Notes: a model not told the origin generated them from the letters alone. A stretch of DNA of 64,000 bases from Streptomyces antibioticus (GCF_002019855.1 NZ_CM007717.1:3683636-3747635), one strand, 5' to 3'. Counted from the first letter of the stretch, positions 1 to 11,305 are shown. Translations and numbers: made by a program.

Positions 1-630
1 ACGGTGACGTTCGGGCAGGACGCGATCGTGCAGCCGGGCACGCAGTTGCTCGGTGCCACGCAGGTCGGCGAGGGCGCGGAGGTCGGCCCGAACAGCCGGC
101 TGAAGGACACCGTCGTCGGCGCGGGCGCGCGCGTGGACAACACGGTGTCGGACACGGCGCACATCGGCGCGCACGCGACCGTCGGGCCGTTCGCCTATCT
201 GCGTCCGGGGACCCGCCTGGGTGCCAAGGGCAAGATCGGCACGTATGTGGAGACGAAGAACGCCTCGATCGGCGAGGGCACGAAGATCCCGCACCTGTCG
301 TACGTCGGTGACGCGACGATCGGTGACCAGACCAACATCGGCGCGGCGAGCGTGTTCGTGAACTACGACGGTCAGGACAAGCACCACACCACGGTGGGGT
401 CGCACTGCCGTACGGGTTCGGACAACATGTTTGTGGCTCCTGTCACCATCGGGGACGGCGCGTACACCGCGGCCGGCTCCGTGATCACGAAGGACGTGCC
501 GCCCGGTTCGCTGGCCGTGGCCCGTGGCCAGCAGCGGAATATCGAGGGTTGGGTGGCGCGCAAGCGTCCGGGGAGCGCGGCGGCGAAGGCGGCCGAGGCG
601 GCTTCCCGGCCGGGCGATGCCGAGGACTGA
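1..630 (+). CDS. glmU: Bifunctional UDP-GlcNAc pyrophosphorylase/GlcN-1-P acetyltransferase, C-terminal part (GlmU)
   Basis: The reading frame is open from the first base and ends at 630, so the uridylyltransferase half and the start lie outside the window. The visible ~209 residues are a left-handed beta-helix with hexapeptide repeats ([19 protein letters not shown]), the acetyl-CoA-dependent half that makes GlcNAc-1-P. Conserved motifs include [24 protein letters not shown] and the NYDG(Q)DKHHT segment that contacts the substrate. It acts in the cytoplasm to make UDP-GlcNAc for peptidoglycan. The last ~30 residues are Ala/Arg rich and look unstructured, as in other actinobacterial GlmU proteins. 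prs follows 130 bp downstream on the same strand, the usual actinobacterial pairing. Confidence 0.96.
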   Translation, partial: TVTFGQDAIVQPGTQLLGATQVGEGAEVGPNSRLKDTVVGAGARVDNTVSDTAHIGAHATVGPFAYLRPGTRLGAKGKIGTYVETKNASIGEGTKIPHLSYVGDATIGDQTNIGAASVFVNYDGQDKHHTTVGSHCRTGSDNMFVAPVTIGDGAYTAAGSVITKDVPPGSLAVARGQQRNIEGWVARKRPGSAAAKAAEAASRPGDAED

Positions 631-760
631 CCGGAAACAGGCGCGCCGGACACGGCGTACCGTGATAAGTGCACACCCCCCACCGGCCGAGACGGCCCGT
701 CGCGTCCAGCGGCGGAGTCGCTCGACACCCCCGTTGAGACACCTCTGAGGAGACAGTGCT

Positions 761-1735
761 GTGACCGGGATCAAGACGACCGGCGAGAAGAAGATGATGT
801 TCTTCTCCGGCCGCGCCCACCCCGAGCTTGCCGAGGAGGTCGCCCACGAACTGGGTGTCGGGGTCGTCCCGACGAAGGCCTTCGATTTCGCCAACGGCGA
901 GATCTATGTGCGCTACCAGGAGTCGGCGCGTGGTGCGGACTGCTTCCTGATCCAGAGCCACACGGCTCCGATCAACAAGTGGATCATGGAGCAGCTCATC
1001 ATGATCGACGCGCTGAAGCGCGCGTCGGCGCGGTCGATCACGGTGATCGTGCCGTTCTACGGCTATGCGCGGCAGGACAAGAAGCACCGCGGCCGTGAGC
1101 CGATCTCGGCGCGGCTGATCGCGGACCTGATGAAGACGGCGGGTGCGGACCGGATCCTGACGGTGGATCTGCACACGGACCAGATCCAGGGCTTCTTCGA
1201 CGGCCCGGTGGACCACCTCTTCGCGCTGCCGCTGCTGGCGGACTACGTCGGCCAGAAGGTCGACAAGGAGAAGCTGACGGTGGTGTCGCCGGACGCCGGC
1301 CGGGTGCGGGTGGCGGACCGCTGGTGCGACCGTCTCGGCGCGCCGCTGGCGATCGTGCACAAGCGGCGCGACAAGGACGTGGCGAACCAGGTGACGGTCC
1401 ACGAGGTCGTCGGTGAGGTCAAGGGCCGGGTGTGCGTCCTGGTCGACGACATGATCGACACCGGTGGCACGATCTGCGCGGCCGCGGACGCCCTGTTCGC
1501 GCACGGCGCGGAGGACGTGATCGTGACGGCGACGCACGGTGTGCTGTCGGGTCCGGCGGCGGACCGTCTGAAGAACTCGAAGGTGAGCGAGTTCGTGTTC
1601 ACCAACACGCTGCCGACGCCGGGCGAGCTGGAGGTCGACAAGATCACGGTGCTGTCGATCGCGCCGACGATCGCGAACGCGGTGCGTGAGGTCTTCGAGG
1701 ACGGTTCGGTGACCAGCCTGTTCGACGAGCAGTAG
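761..1735 (+). CDS. prs: Ribose-phosphate pyrophosphokinase (PRPP synthetase)
   Basis: Makes 5-phosphoribosyl-1-pyrophosphate from ribose-5-phosphate and ATP for nucleotide, histidine and tryptophan synthesis. The 324-residue length is standard for the class I enzyme. Visible motifs are FANGEIYVRYQES near the N-terminus, YGYARQDKKHRGREP (the flexible ATP-binding region), TVDLHTDQIQGFFD, the KRRDK catalytic loop and the PRPP-binding loop CVLVDDMIDTGGT. The GTG start at 761 follows GAGGAGACAGTGCT, which contains a good Shine-Dalgarno. It lies between glmU and the L25 gene on the same strand. Confidence 0.97.
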   Translation: MTGIKTTGEKKMMFFSGRAHPELAEEVAHELGVGVVPTKAFDFANGEIYVRYQESARGADCFLIQSHTAPINKWIMEQLIMIDALKRASARSITVIVPFYGYARQDKKHRGREPISARLIADLMKTAGADRILTVDLHTDQIQGFFDGPVDHLFALPLLADYVGQKVDKEKLTVVSPDAGRVRVADRWCDRLGAPLAIVHKRRDKDVANQVTVHEVVGEVKGRVCVLVDDMIDTGGTICAAADALFAHGAEDVIVTATHGVLSGPAADRLKNSKVSEFVFTNTLPTPGELEVDKITVLSIAPTIANAVREVFEDGSVTSLFDEQ

Positions 1736-1928
1736 GACCTGCTCGGGCCTCGCTAAAGGTCAATTTTTCCGCGGCCTCTCTCGCCGGTAGACTGCTCCAG
1801 TTGCTCGGCGAGGGAGGCCGTCGTCCGTTTTCTTGACGGATGCGGTGGTCCGTTATCGACGCGCTCTTCGTAGCAGGCCGTTCGTGGCCGGGTGACCAGG
1901 TCCGTTTCGCTTTCTACGAGGAGTGATC
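1736..1928 (+). promoter_or_regulatory. prs-L25 intergenic region, possible L25 promoter
   Basis: A 193 bp gap without a gene. A TTGACG hexamer at 1834-1839 is followed some 14-16 bp later by TTATCG/TATCGA, a possible but short-spaced sigma-70-type promoter. TAGACT near 1787 is another -10-like element. A clear ribosome-binding site (ACGAGGAG) precedes the L25 start. The promoter call is inference only. Confidence 0.3.
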
Positions 1929-2525
1929 ATGTCCGAGGTAAAGATCTCCGCCGAGACCCGTTCCGAGTTCGGCAAGGGCGCCGCCCGCCGTATCCGCCGT
2001 GACAACAAGGTTCCCGGTGTGCTGTACGGCCACGGTTCCGACCCGCTGCACCTGACCCTTCCGGGCCACGAGCTGCTGCTCGCGCTGCGTACGCCGAACG
2101 TCCTGATCTCGCTGGACATCGACGGCAAGGCCAACGAGCTGGCGATCCCGAAGTCGGTGCAGCGCGACCCGATCAAGGGTTTCCTGGAGCACGTCGACCT
2201 GCAGCTCGTGAAGCGCGGCGAGAAGGTCACGGTCGAGATCCCGGTGCAGGCCGAGGGTGAGCTGGCGGCGGGTGGCAACCTGCTGGAGCACGTCCTGAAC
2301 GCGCTGCCGGTCGAGACCGAGGCCACGCACATCCCGGAGGCCGTCACGGTGTCCGTGGAGGGTCTGGAGGCCGGTGCCTCGATCCTGGCGAAGGACATCA
2401 CCCTGCCGTCCGGTACGACGCTGGCCGTCGACGGCGACACGGTCGTCCTGCAGGTCCTGTCCGCGCAGGCCGAGGAGGCCCCGGAGGGCGAGGCCGCCGA
2501 GGGCACCGAGGCCGCCGAGGCCTGA
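1929..2525 (+). CDS. rplY: 50S ribosomal protein L25/general stress protein Ctc
   Basis: A 5S rRNA-binding ribosomal protein of the long CTC type. The N-terminal L25 domain (about residues 5-92) shows ISAETRSEFGKGAARRIRR, KVPGVLYGHGSDPLHL and the region ending KGFLEHVDLQLV. The second beta domain (about 95-180) holds KVTVEIPVQAEGE and EVTVSVEGLEAG-like strands. The acidic Ala/Glu tail after residue ~180 is typical of actinobacterial L25. ATG at 1929 was chosen because the Shine-Dalgarno ends 5-6 nt before it; a GTG two codons upstream at 1923 overlaps that site. A strong hairpin follows, then pth, the common L25-pth pairing. Confidence 0.95.
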   Translation: MSEVKISAETRSEFGKGAARRIRRDNKVPGVLYGHGSDPLHLTLPGHELLLALRTPNVLISLDIDGKANELAIPKSVQRDPIKGFLEHVDLQLVKRGEKVTVEIPVQAEGELAAGGNLLEHVLNALPVETEATHIPEAVTVSVEGLEAGASILAKDITLPSGTTLAVDGDTVVLQVLSAQAEEAPEGEAAEGTEAAEA

Positions 2526-2559
2526 GCCGTACGGCTTCCGTAGCGGTACATCGAAGCTC

Positions 2560-2596
2560 CAGCCGCTGTTCCCCCGCTCGGGGGGAGCAGCGGCTG
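2560..2596 (+). terminator. Hairpin between L25 gene and pth
   Basis: CAGCCGCTG ... CAGCGGCTG arms, with an inner CCCCC/GGGGG stem, fold into a strong hairpin 35 bp after the L25 stop. There is no T-run, which is common for Streptomyces terminators. It may partly separate L25 from pth expression. Confidence 0.6.
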
Positions 2597-2616
2597 CTGC
2601 GTAAGGAGACATGCAC

Positions 2617-3213
2617 GTGACGACGGATGCGAGCGCCCCGTGGCTCGTCGTGGGCCTGGGGAATCCGGGGCCGGAGTACGCGATGAACCGGCACAACGTG
2701 GGGTTCATGGTGGCGGATCTGCTGGCGGAGCGGATCGGCGGGAGGTTCAAGCGGGCCGGCAAGGCGCAGGCGCAGGTGGTGGAGGGGCGGATCGGTCCGC
2801 CGGGGCCCGCGAACCGTCGGGTGATCCTGGCGAAGCCGATGTCGTTCATGAACCTGTCGGGGGGTCCGGTGAACGCGCTGCGGGACTTCTACAAGGTGCC
2901 CGTGGGCAACGTCGTGGCGGTGCATGACGAACTGGACATCGACTACGGCGTGCTGCGGCTGAAGCTGGGCGGCGGGGACAACGGGCACAACGGCCTGAAG
3001 TCGATGACGAAGGTGCTGGGTCCCGACTATCACCGGGTGCGGTTCGGGATCGGGCGGCCGCCGGGGCGGATGCAGGTGGCGGACTTCGTGCTGAAGGATT
3101 TCGCGTCGGCGGAGCGCAAGGAGCTGGACTACTTCGTGGACCGGGCGGCGGACGCGGTGGAATGTCTGGTGATCGAGGGTCTGGAGCGGGCGCAAAGCAC
3201 GTACAACTCGTGA
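2617..3213 (+). CDS. pth: Peptidyl-tRNA hydrolase
   Basis: Releases tRNA from prematurely dissociated peptidyl-tRNA in the cytoplasm. The bacterial Pth fold is clear: [21 protein letters not shown] near the N-terminus carries the catalytic-region Asn and His, followed by [45 protein letters not shown] (with the catalytic-site Asp and glycine-rich loop) and VRFGIGRPP. Length is about 198 residues, normal for the family. GTG at 2617 sits 8 nt after AAGGAG; ATG at 2611 is in frame but only 2 nt from that site. Confidence 0.95.
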   Translation: MTTDASAPWLVVGLGNPGPEYAMNRHNVGFMVADLLAERIGGRFKRAGKAQAQVVEGRIGPPGPANRRVILAKPMSFMNLSGGPVNALRDFYKVPVGNVVAVHDELDIDYGVLRLKLGGGDNGHNGLKSMTKVLGPDYHRVRFGIGRPPGRMQVADFVLKDFASAERKELDYFVDRAADAVECLVIEGLERAQSTYNS

Positions 3214-3266
3214 TTTGTCGGGCGGCTGCCTCAGGCGGAGGTTGACGATCCGTTCAGGCATGGCCA

Positions 3267-3794
3267 ATGATCCCGGCCATGCCCGCCTCCGCAACGTCCC
3301 ATCGTCATCGGGCCGCTCCCCGCAAGGGCCGTTTCTCCGTGGTCGCGCTGCGCTTCGGGCGGCTGGCGGTGGCGGGCGCGGTCACCGCGCTGATCCTGCT
3401 GGCGGGGGTGTGGGCCTCCTGGGGCACGGCGCAGCAGGTGATGCTGACCAAGGGCCGGGAGCAGGGCACGATCGAGGTGACCCGGTGCGGCGCGCGGACG
3501 TGTTCGGGGCCGTACACGCCGCTGTCGGCGGGGTCGACGGCGCGGGCGCGGGTGGTGATCGAGAAGTCCGTGGCGGTGCGCACGGGGCAGACGTACACGG
3601 TGGTGGTGAAGCCGGGCGGCACCGAGGTGGTGCGCTCGGGCCCGGCCGGGGTGCTCTACGCGTGGGTGCCGATGGGCGGCGCGCTGCTGCTGGCGTCGGT
3701 GGTGGTGGCGGGCGGTCTGGGGCGGTCGCGGGCCGGCTGGGTGCTGGCGGGGTCGGGGGTGGCGCTGATGACGGCGGCCTTCCTGGCAATCTGA
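3267..3794 (+). CDS. Small membrane protein of unknown function
   Basis: Not assigned to a named family. The 175-residue protein has a short basic N-terminus, a membrane segment at about 33-52 (LAVAGAVTALILLAGVWASW), an extracytoplasmic region of ~70 residues with a Cys pair (RCGARTCSG), and one or two further hydrophobic segments near the C-terminus (MGGALLLASVVVAGG and AGWVLAGSGVALMTAAFLAI). The topology suggests a small envelope protein. It lies between pth and ppc and shares a bidirectional terminator with the convergent ppc. The start is uncertain because several ATG codons lie close together and no strong Shine-Dalgarno is seen. Confidence 0.75.
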   Translation: MIPAMPASATSHRHRAAPRKGRFSVVALRFGRLAVAGAVTALILLAGVWASWGTAQQVMLTKGREQGTIEVTRCGARTCSGPYTPLSAGSTARARVVIEKSVAVRTGQTYTVVVKPGGTEVVRSGPAGVLYAWVPMGGALLLASVVVAGGLGRSRAGWVLAGSGVALMTAAFLAI

Positions 3795-3812
3795 GACGTC
3801 GACGAGACGACA

Positions 3813-3859
3813 CATGAGGGTGCCCCCGGACGCCGCACGCGTCCGGGGGCACCCTCATG
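3813..3859. terminator. Bidirectional terminator between convergent genes
   Basis: A perfect inverted repeat with 21 bp arms (starting CATGAGGGTGCCCCCGGACG) and a 5 nt loop lies exactly between the convergent membrane-protein gene and ppc. Confidence 0.88.
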
Positions 3860-3874
3860 GCGTCCCGCCGCGGG

Positions 3875-6604
<2,730 letters not shown>

Positions 6605-6906
6605 AGGTGCGGCTCCTTGCAGTGGTGAAGCTCGTCCGGGAGGAACCCGGATGCCGTCCGCGCGGCGTGCTGCCGCATAGGGCTCGGGCATCCGGGAAGA
6701 AAACAGAGCGGACCGCGCTGTCCGACCGTCTCCAAGGATATGTGCCGGGCCGGACGCGCTGACACGGGCTCTTGCCCCCGGACGACGCACTGCCATACTT
6801 ACGATGCCGTAGGTTACGGAACCGTAGGAAGCGGTACCCGGCCGACTGCGCGAGTGCCGTGACCCGGCGACCCACCACAGAACCCTCGACCCCACAGGGG
6901 ACACGC
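6605..6906. promoter_or_regulatory. Divergent ppc / desaturase intergenic region
   Basis: About 300 bp without a supportable gene. It must hold the promoters of the divergent ppc and desaturase genes. The sequence GGTTACGGAACCGTAGG near 6812 forms a short imperfect inverted repeat (TACGG...CCGTA) upstream of the desaturase and is a candidate operator, perhaps for the downstream TetR regulator. Confidence 0.4.
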
Positions 6907-7920
6907 ATGACCACGAGCTCCGATGTGATCGACGACTCCCCGGACGCCGACGCGGGCGGCTCCGCGCTGCCCTCCGCCACGCTCGGCGGCGAGCAGAAGC
7001 GTTCGCTGGAGCAGATCACCCTTCTGCTCTTCATCACCGTGCCGTTCCTCGCCCTGCTGGCGGCCGTGCCGCTGGCCTGGGGGTGGGGGGTGAGCTGGCT
7101 GGACCTCGGTCTGCTGGTCTTCATGTACTTCCTCGGCTGCCACGGCATCACCATCGGCTTCCACCGCTACTTCACGCACGGCTCCTTCAAGGCCAAGCGT
7201 CCGCTGCGGATCGCGCTCGCGGTCATGGGCTCGATGGCGGTGGAGGGGCCGCTGGTGCGCTGGGTGGCGGACCACCGCAAGCACCACAAGTTCTCCGACG
7301 CGGAGGGCGACCCGCACTCGCCGTGGCGGTTCGGGGAGACGATCCCGGCGCTGATGAAGGGCCTGTGGTGGGCGCACATCGCATGGATGTTCGACGAGGA
7401 GCAGACCCCGCAGGAGAAGTACGCGCCGGATCTGATCAAGGACCCGGCGATCCGCGCGGTCTCGCGGCAGTTCATCTTCTGGACCGTGGTGTCGCTGGCG
7501 ATCCCGCCGCTGGTGGGCGGTCTGGTGACGATGTCCTGGTGGGGCGCGTTCACCGCGTTCTTCTGGGGTTCCCTGGTGCGGGTGGCGCTGCTGCACCACG
7601 TCACCTGGTCGATCAACTCGATCTGTCACGCGGTGGGCAAGCGGCCGTTCAAGTCCCGGGACCGTTCGGGCAACGTGTGGTGGCTGGCGATCCTGTCCTG
7701 CGGCGAGTCCTGGCACAACCTGCACCACGCGGACCCGACGTCGGCGCGGCACGGCGTGATGCGGGGCCAGGTGGACTCCTCGGCCCGCTTCATCCGCTGG
7801 TTCGAACTGGCCGGATGGGCGTACGACGTGCGCTGGCCGTCACGCTCGCGTATCGATTCGCGCCGCAACACGGGTGAGGACGGCTCCCGGCGCCGGAAGG
7901 CGAGTGCCGACGCGGCATGA
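6907..7920 (+). CDS. Acyl-CoA/fatty acid delta-9 desaturase
   Basis: A membrane-bound di-iron desaturase that introduces a double bond into acyl chains. All three histidine boxes are visible: HRYFTH (about residue 88), HRKHHK (about 122) and HNLHH (about 267). Hydrophobic segments at about 40-62 and 68-85 and a second pair near 190-225 give the usual four-helix topology. Length is 337 residues. ATG at 6907 follows the GGGGACACGC leader. The stop overlaps the TetR start by 4 bp (ATGA), so the two are co-transcribed and the regulator probably controls this operon. It resembles the DesA3/stearoyl-CoA desaturase group. Confidence 0.93.
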   Translation: MTTSSDVIDDSPDADAGGSALPSATLGGEQKRSLEQITLLLFITVPFLALLAAVPLAWGWGVSWLDLGLLVFMYFLGCHGITIGFHRYFTHGSFKAKRPLRIALAVMGSMAVEGPLVRWVADHRKHHKFSDAEGDPHSPWRFGETIPALMKGLWWAHIAWMFDEEQTPQEKYAPDLIKDPAIRAVSRQFIFWTVVSLAIPPLVGGLVTMSWWGAFTAFFWGSLVRVALLHHVTWSINSICHAVGKRPFKSRDRSGNVWWLAILSCGESWHNLHHADPTSARHGVMRGQVDSSARFIRWFELAGWAYDVRWPSRSRIDSRRNTGEDGSRRRKASADAA

Positions 7921-8597
7921 TGGACGGTGTGGCGACCGATTCCAGCAGCACCCCGAGCAACGAAACGAAGCCCAGACGCGCGCGGCGCACCCGGATGACC
8001 GGTGCGGAGCGGCGGCAGCAGTTGCTGGAGATCGGTCGCACCCTGTTCGCGGCGAAGGGGTTCGAGGGCACGTCGGTGGAGGAGATCGCGGCGAAGGCCG
8101 GGGTGTCCAAGCCGGTGGTGTACGAGCACTTCGGCGGCAAGGAGGGGCTGTACGCGGTCGTCGTGGACCGTGAGATGCGCCGGCTGCTGGACATGGTCAC
8201 GTCGTCGCTGACGGCGGGGCATCCGCGGGAGCTGCTCGAACAGGCGGCGTTCGCGCTGCTCGACTACATCGAGGAGTACACGGACGGTTTCCGGATCCTG
8301 GTCCGTGACTCCCCCATCCCGCAGTCCACGGGGACGTTCGCCTCGCTGATCTCCGACATCGCGACGCAGGTGGAGGACATCCTGGGCCGCGAGTTCAAGA
8401 ACCGCGGCTTCGACCCCAAGCTGGCCCCGCTGTACGCGCAGGCGCTGGTCGGGATGGTCGCGCTGACCGGCCAGTGGTGGCTGGACGTACGCCGCCCGAA
8501 GAAGGCGGAGGTCGCCGCGCATCTGGTGAACCTGTCCTGGCACGGCCTGGACGGCCTGGAGGCCAAGCCGCACCTGATAGGACGCCGCAAGGCGTAG
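7917..8597 (+). CDS. TetR family transcriptional regulator
   Basis: The N-terminal TetR helix-turn-helix is at about residues 30-75 (RRQQLLEIGRTLFAAKGFEGTSVEEIAAKAGVSKPVVYEHFGGKEGLYAVV). The rest is a helical ligand domain with LLEQAAFALLDYIEEY and LISDIATQVEDIL. Length is 226 residues. It overlaps the desaturase stop by 4 bp, so it is translationally coupled and likely acts as a local regulator of fatty-acid desaturation. ATG codons at 7917 and 7920 are both possible starts. A strong hairpin follows the gene. Confidence 0.92.
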   Translation: MMDGVATDSSSTPSNETKPRRARRTRMTGAERRQQLLEIGRTLFAAKGFEGTSVEEIAAKAGVSKPVVYEHFGGKEGLYAVVVDREMRRLLDMVTSSLTAGHPRELLEQAAFALLDYIEEYTDGFRILVRDSPIPQSTGTFASLISDIATQVEDILGREFKNRGFDPKLAPLYAQALVGMVALTGQWWLDVRRPKKAEVAAHLVNLSWHGLDGLEAKPHLIGRRKA

Positions 8598-8610
8598 GAC
8601 GGACGAGCAT

Positions 8611-8655
8611 GCGGCGGGGCCGCGCCCCTTCTTCCTGGGGGCGCGGCCCCGCCGC
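8611..8655 (+). terminator. Terminator after the desaturase-tetR operon
   Basis: GCGGCGGGGCCGCGCCCC and its near-perfect complement, separated by ~8 nt, form an ~18 bp GC stem just after the TetR stop. It may also serve the convergent csbD-like gene. Confidence 0.8.
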
Positions 8656-8675
8656 TTGTCGGCTGCCGTGAGCCG

Positions 8676-8713
8676 GTCGGTGCCGGTCAGTGCCGGTCAG
8701 TGCCGGTCAGTGC
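8676..8713. repeat. Short 10 bp tandem repeat
   Basis: CGGTCAGTGC is repeated three times in tandem; the last copy contains the stop codon of the CsbD-like gene on the minus strand. It may be a slippage product at the 3' end of that gene. Confidence 0.8.
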
Positions 8714-8880
8714 TTGAAGACGTCCTTCGTCTTCTCCTTGGCCTGGCGGGCGTCGCCCTTCGCCTGCTCGGCGCGGCCCTCGGCCTCCATCTGCTCGTTG
8801 CCCACGACACGGCCGGCCGCTTCCTTCGCCTTGCCCTTGGCCTGCTCCATCTTCGCCTTGGACTTCTGCTCGCCTGCCAC
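8707..8880 (-). CDS. CsbD-like stress-response protein
   Basis: A 57-residue highly charged protein, MAGEQKSKAKMEQAKGKAKE at its N-terminus, with Lys/Glu/Ala heptads and the AAGRVVGNEQMEAEGRAEQA segment typical of CsbD family proteins (general stress, helical, no known enzyme activity). GTG at 8880 follows GGAGTGATGGACA. It is too short for a standard ORF cut-off and a longer antisense-frame ORF hides it. It lies alone between the TetR terminator and the VOC remnant. Confidence 0.87.
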   Translation of the reverse strand: MAGEQKSKAKMEQAKGKAKEAAGRVVGNEQMEAEGRAEQAKGDARQAKEKTKDVFKH

Positions 8881-8946
8881 TGTCCATCACTCCCAGTCGG
8901 GGTTCGCGGGTGGTCTCACCGGGCCGAGTGGCCCGTCCCGCACGCC

Positions 8947-9120
8947 TCAAACCTCACTCCCGGCCAGGGGCTCCAGGGGCTCCAGGAACTCCAGCCGGTT
9001 GCCGACGGGGTCGAGGGCGTGGAAGCGGCGGTGCCCGGGCAGGGCGTCGTCCCAGGTGAGGCGTACGCCGTGCCCCTCCAGCCGGGCCGCGAACGCCTCG
9101 ATGCCGACGGCGGTGAGCGT
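8947..9120 (-). pseudogene. Remnant of a VOC (glyoxalase) family gene, C-terminal half only
   Basis: Directly after the tam stop codon, in another frame, an open stretch reads TLTAVGIEAFAARLEGHGVR, then LTWDDALPGHRRFHALDPVG, then NRLEFLEPLEPLAGSEV and a stop. This is the C-terminal half of a small VOC protein, with the RFHALDPVGNRLEF metal/ligand strand. A full VOC protein of this type is ~120 residues. The first ~60 residues are absent, there is no start codon before the frame runs into tam, and the upstream frame inside tam is not VOC-like. A deletion joining tam to the VOC 3' half is the simplest reading. Translation of the fragment is doubtful. Confidence 0.78.
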
Positions 9121-9917
9121 CAGTGCCCCTTCGTGGCGACGGCGAACAGGCGGCGGAACGGGAGGACCGTGCCGTAGGACGTGGCCGGGTAGGCCGTGCG
9201 GAGCAGGTCGCGGTACTCGGTGACGAAGGTGTCGCGGGCCTCGGGGTCGTCGGCGAGGGCGTCGAGGACGGGGCGCAGGCCGGTGCCCTTGACCCAGTCC
9301 AGGACGGGGTCCTCGCCGAGCAGGACGTGCTGGTACGTGGTGGTCCAGACGTCGGTGACACAGCCGAGGCGGGCCAGCCGGTCGAGGTAGACGCCGGGGG
9401 CGTGGACGGAGTCGCGGGGGCGCAGGACGTCACCGAGCCGGGCGCGCCAGCGCGGGGAGGCGCCGAGGTCGCGCATCAGGGCGTGCAGGGGCGCGTCGAC
9501 GTTGTGGGGGACCTGGAAGGCGAAGGTGCCGCCGGGTGCGACACCGTCGAGCCAGGCGGGGAAGGCGTCGAGGTGACCGGGGACCCACTGGAGGGCGGCG
9601 TTCGAGACGAGCAGGTCGTACGTCTCGCCCGGCTTCCACGTGGTGAGGTCGGCGTGCGCGAAGTCGAGGCGGGGGCCGGCGTGCGCGCGGGCGTCGGCGA
9701 GCATCCGCGGGGAGTTGTCGTAGCCGGTGACGCGGGCGGTGGGCCAGCGGTCGGCGAGGACGGTGGTGACGTTGCCGGGGCCGCAGCCGAGGTCGCCGAT
9801 CCGGGGCGGGTCGCCGGGCAGCGCCGGGACGCGGGCGAGGAGGTCGGCGAAGGGGCGGGCGCGGTGGCCGGCGTGACGCAGGTACTGGGCGGGGTCCCAG
9901 GTGGGGTTGCTCGTCAT
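9120..9917 (-). CDS. tam: Trans-aconitate 2-methyltransferase
   Basis: A SAM-dependent methyltransferase that detoxifies trans-aconitate, an inhibitor of aconitase. The Rossmann motif is IGDLGCGPGNVT (about residues 40-51), followed by VTGYDNSPRML and DLLVSNAALQWV. The N-terminal WDPAQYLRHAGHRARPFADLLARVP is characteristic of Tam. Length is 265 residues from ATG 9917; an in-frame ATG at 9926 is also possible. It is divergent from the MarR gene tamR with a palindromic operator between them, the arrangement described in S. coelicolor, where TamR responds to citrate/aconitate. Confidence 0.93.
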   Translation of the reverse strand: MTSNPTWDPAQYLRHAGHRARPFADLLARVPALPGDPPRIGDLGCGPGNVTTVLADRWPTARVTGYDNSPRMLADARAHAGPRLDFAHADLTTWKPGETYDLLVSNAALQWVPGHLDAFPAWLDGVAPGGTFAFQVPHNVDAPLHALMRDLGASPRWRARLGDVLRPRDSVHAPGVYLDRLARLGCVTDVWTTTYQHVLLGEDPVLDWVKGTGLRPVLDALADDPEARDTFVTEYRDLLRTAYPATSYGTVLPFRRLFAVATKGH

Positions 9918-9940
9918 GCCTCCCATCCTTCACCCATATC

Positions 9941-9975
9941 TCTCTCGATATCAAGAGACTCGACATCAAGAGACT
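9941..9975. promoter_or_regulatory. TamR-type MarR operator
   Basis: TCTCTCGATATCAAGAGA at 9941-9958 is an 18 bp near-perfect palindrome around GATATC. A second half site, ATCAAGAGACT, repeats at 9965-9975. It lies between divergent tam and tamR and is the expected MarR-family dimer site. Confidence 0.85.
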
Positions 9976-10006
9976 TCACGTCGACACAACCACTACACTG
10001 ATCGTC

Positions 10007-10504
10007 ATGGAGGACGAGGTCGATCGGCTGGTCGCAGCGTGGCGCCGGGAGCGCCCGGACCTCGACGTGGAGCCGCTGGAAGTACTCAGCCGGGTGAGCA
10101 GACTGGCCCGGCACCTGGACCGCGCGCGCCGTCTGGCGTTCTCCGAGCATCAGCTCGAACCCTGGGAGTTCGACGTCCTGACCGCGCTGCGGCGCGCGGG
10201 CGCCCCCTACCAGCTCTCGCCGGGGCAACTGCTGACGCAGACGCTGGTCACCTCGGGCACGATGACGAACCGTATCGACCGGCTGACGAAGAAGGGCCTG
10301 GTGGAGCGGCTGCCGGACCCCAGCGACCGGCGCGGTGTGCTGGTCCGGCTCACGGACGACGGCAAGGACCGCGCCGACCAGGCGCTCGCCGGACTGCTCG
10401 ACCAGGAGCGGGCGATCCTGGCCGAGCTGTCCGGCGCCCAGCGCGGTGAACTGGCGGCGCTGCTACGCCAGTTGACCGCCCCGTTCGACAACATCCCCGG
10501 TTAG
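10007..10504 (+). CDS. tamR: MarR family regulator TamR
   Basis: A winged-helix MarR protein of 165 residues. The DNA-binding core is about residues 50-110 (LEPWEFDVLTALRRAGAPYQ ... SGTMTNRIDRLTKKGLVERL) and the wing is PDPSDRRGVLVRLTDDG. Long N- and C-terminal helices form the dimer interface. By position opposite tam and by its operator it is TamR, which represses tam and its own gene and is released by aconitate-type ligands under oxidative stress (family knowledge). Its 3' end overlaps the convergent response-regulator gene by 42 bp. Confidence 0.93.
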   Translation: MEDEVDRLVAAWRRERPDLDVEPLEVLSRVSRLARHLDRARRLAFSEHQLEPWEFDVLTALRRAGAPYQLSPGQLLTQTLVTSGTMTNRIDRLTKKGLVERLPDPSDRRGVLVRLTDDGKDRADQALAGLLDQERAILAELSGAQRGELAALLRQLTAPFDNIPG

Positions 10505-11230
10505 GTCCACGGGTCCCACCCCGGCCCGGCGGGCCAGCGCGACCGCGGCGAGCGTCGAGTGGACGCCGAGTTTGCCGAGGACGTTCTGCATATGGGTGCG
10601 GACGGTGTGCGGGGAGAGGAACAGCCGCTCGGCGACGGCCTTGCGGCCCAGCCCGGCGACCATGCAGCGCAGCACCTCCCGTTCCCTCGGCGTGAGGGAC
10701 TCCACCAGCCGCTCGCTCTCGGTGCGGTGCTTGCGCGCGGCCGTCAGCTCCCGCAGCACCCCGGTGAGCAGGGCGGGCGGCAGATGCGTCTCCTCGCGCA
10801 GCACCCCGCGGATGACGGTGAGCAGCCGCGACAGCGAACAGTCCTTCGCCACCCAGCCGGAGGCACCGGCCTGGAGGGCGAGGGCCGCGCGGCGCGGATC
10901 GTCCTTCTCGGCGAGGACGACGATCCGGATGTGGGGCTGCGCGCCCCGCACTCCGGCGACGAGCGAGATCCCGTCGACCGGCCCGTCCTCCCCGACCTCC
11001 TGCACGGGCACCGCCGGCCGTAAGCCGGGCAGGCCGGCGCCGAGATCGGCGTCGACGAGCAGCACGTCGTAGCGGCGCCCCTCGGCGGCCGCGCGCTCCA
11101 GCGAACGCAGCGCCGCCGGACCGCTGCCGGCCGCGGAGACGTCCACGTCCGGCTCGGCGGCCAGCGCCGCGGCGAGCGACTCGGCGAAGATACGGTGGTC
11201 GTCGACGACCAGGACTCGGATGCGAACCAC
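10463..11230 (-). CDS. NarL/LuxR-type response regulator
   Basis: A two-domain response regulator of 255 residues. The receiver begins VRIRVLVVDDHRIFAESL with the acidic pair DD; DVLLVDADLGAG holds the likely phospho-Asp, and GWVAKDCSLSRLL holds the conserved Lys. The LuxR helix-turn-helix is C-terminal (SLTPREREVLRCMVAGLGRK ... SPHTVRTHMQNVLGKLGVHS). No histidine kinase is adjacent, so it may be an orphan. GTG at 11230 follows AAGGGGG. The 3' end overlaps tamR convergently. Confidence 0.9.
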   Translation of the reverse strand: MVRIRVLVVDDHRIFAESLAAALAAEPDVDVSAAGSGPAALRSLERAAAEGRRYDVLLVDADLGAGLPGLRPAVPVQEVGEDGPVDGISLVAGVRGAQPHIRIVVLAEKDDPRRAALALQAGASGWVAKDCSLSRLLTVIRGVLREETHLPPALLTGVLRELTAARKHRTESERLVESLTPREREVLRCMVAGLGRKAVAERLFLSPHTVRTHMQNVLGKLGVHSTLAAVALARRAGVGPVDLTGDVVERGGQLA

Positions 11231-11305
11231 GAAACCCCCTTCCCCAAGCTCCTTGTCAGAGCAGGGGATACCCCAAGTTCCGGAGACGGAGAACGACAAC
11301 CTGCG

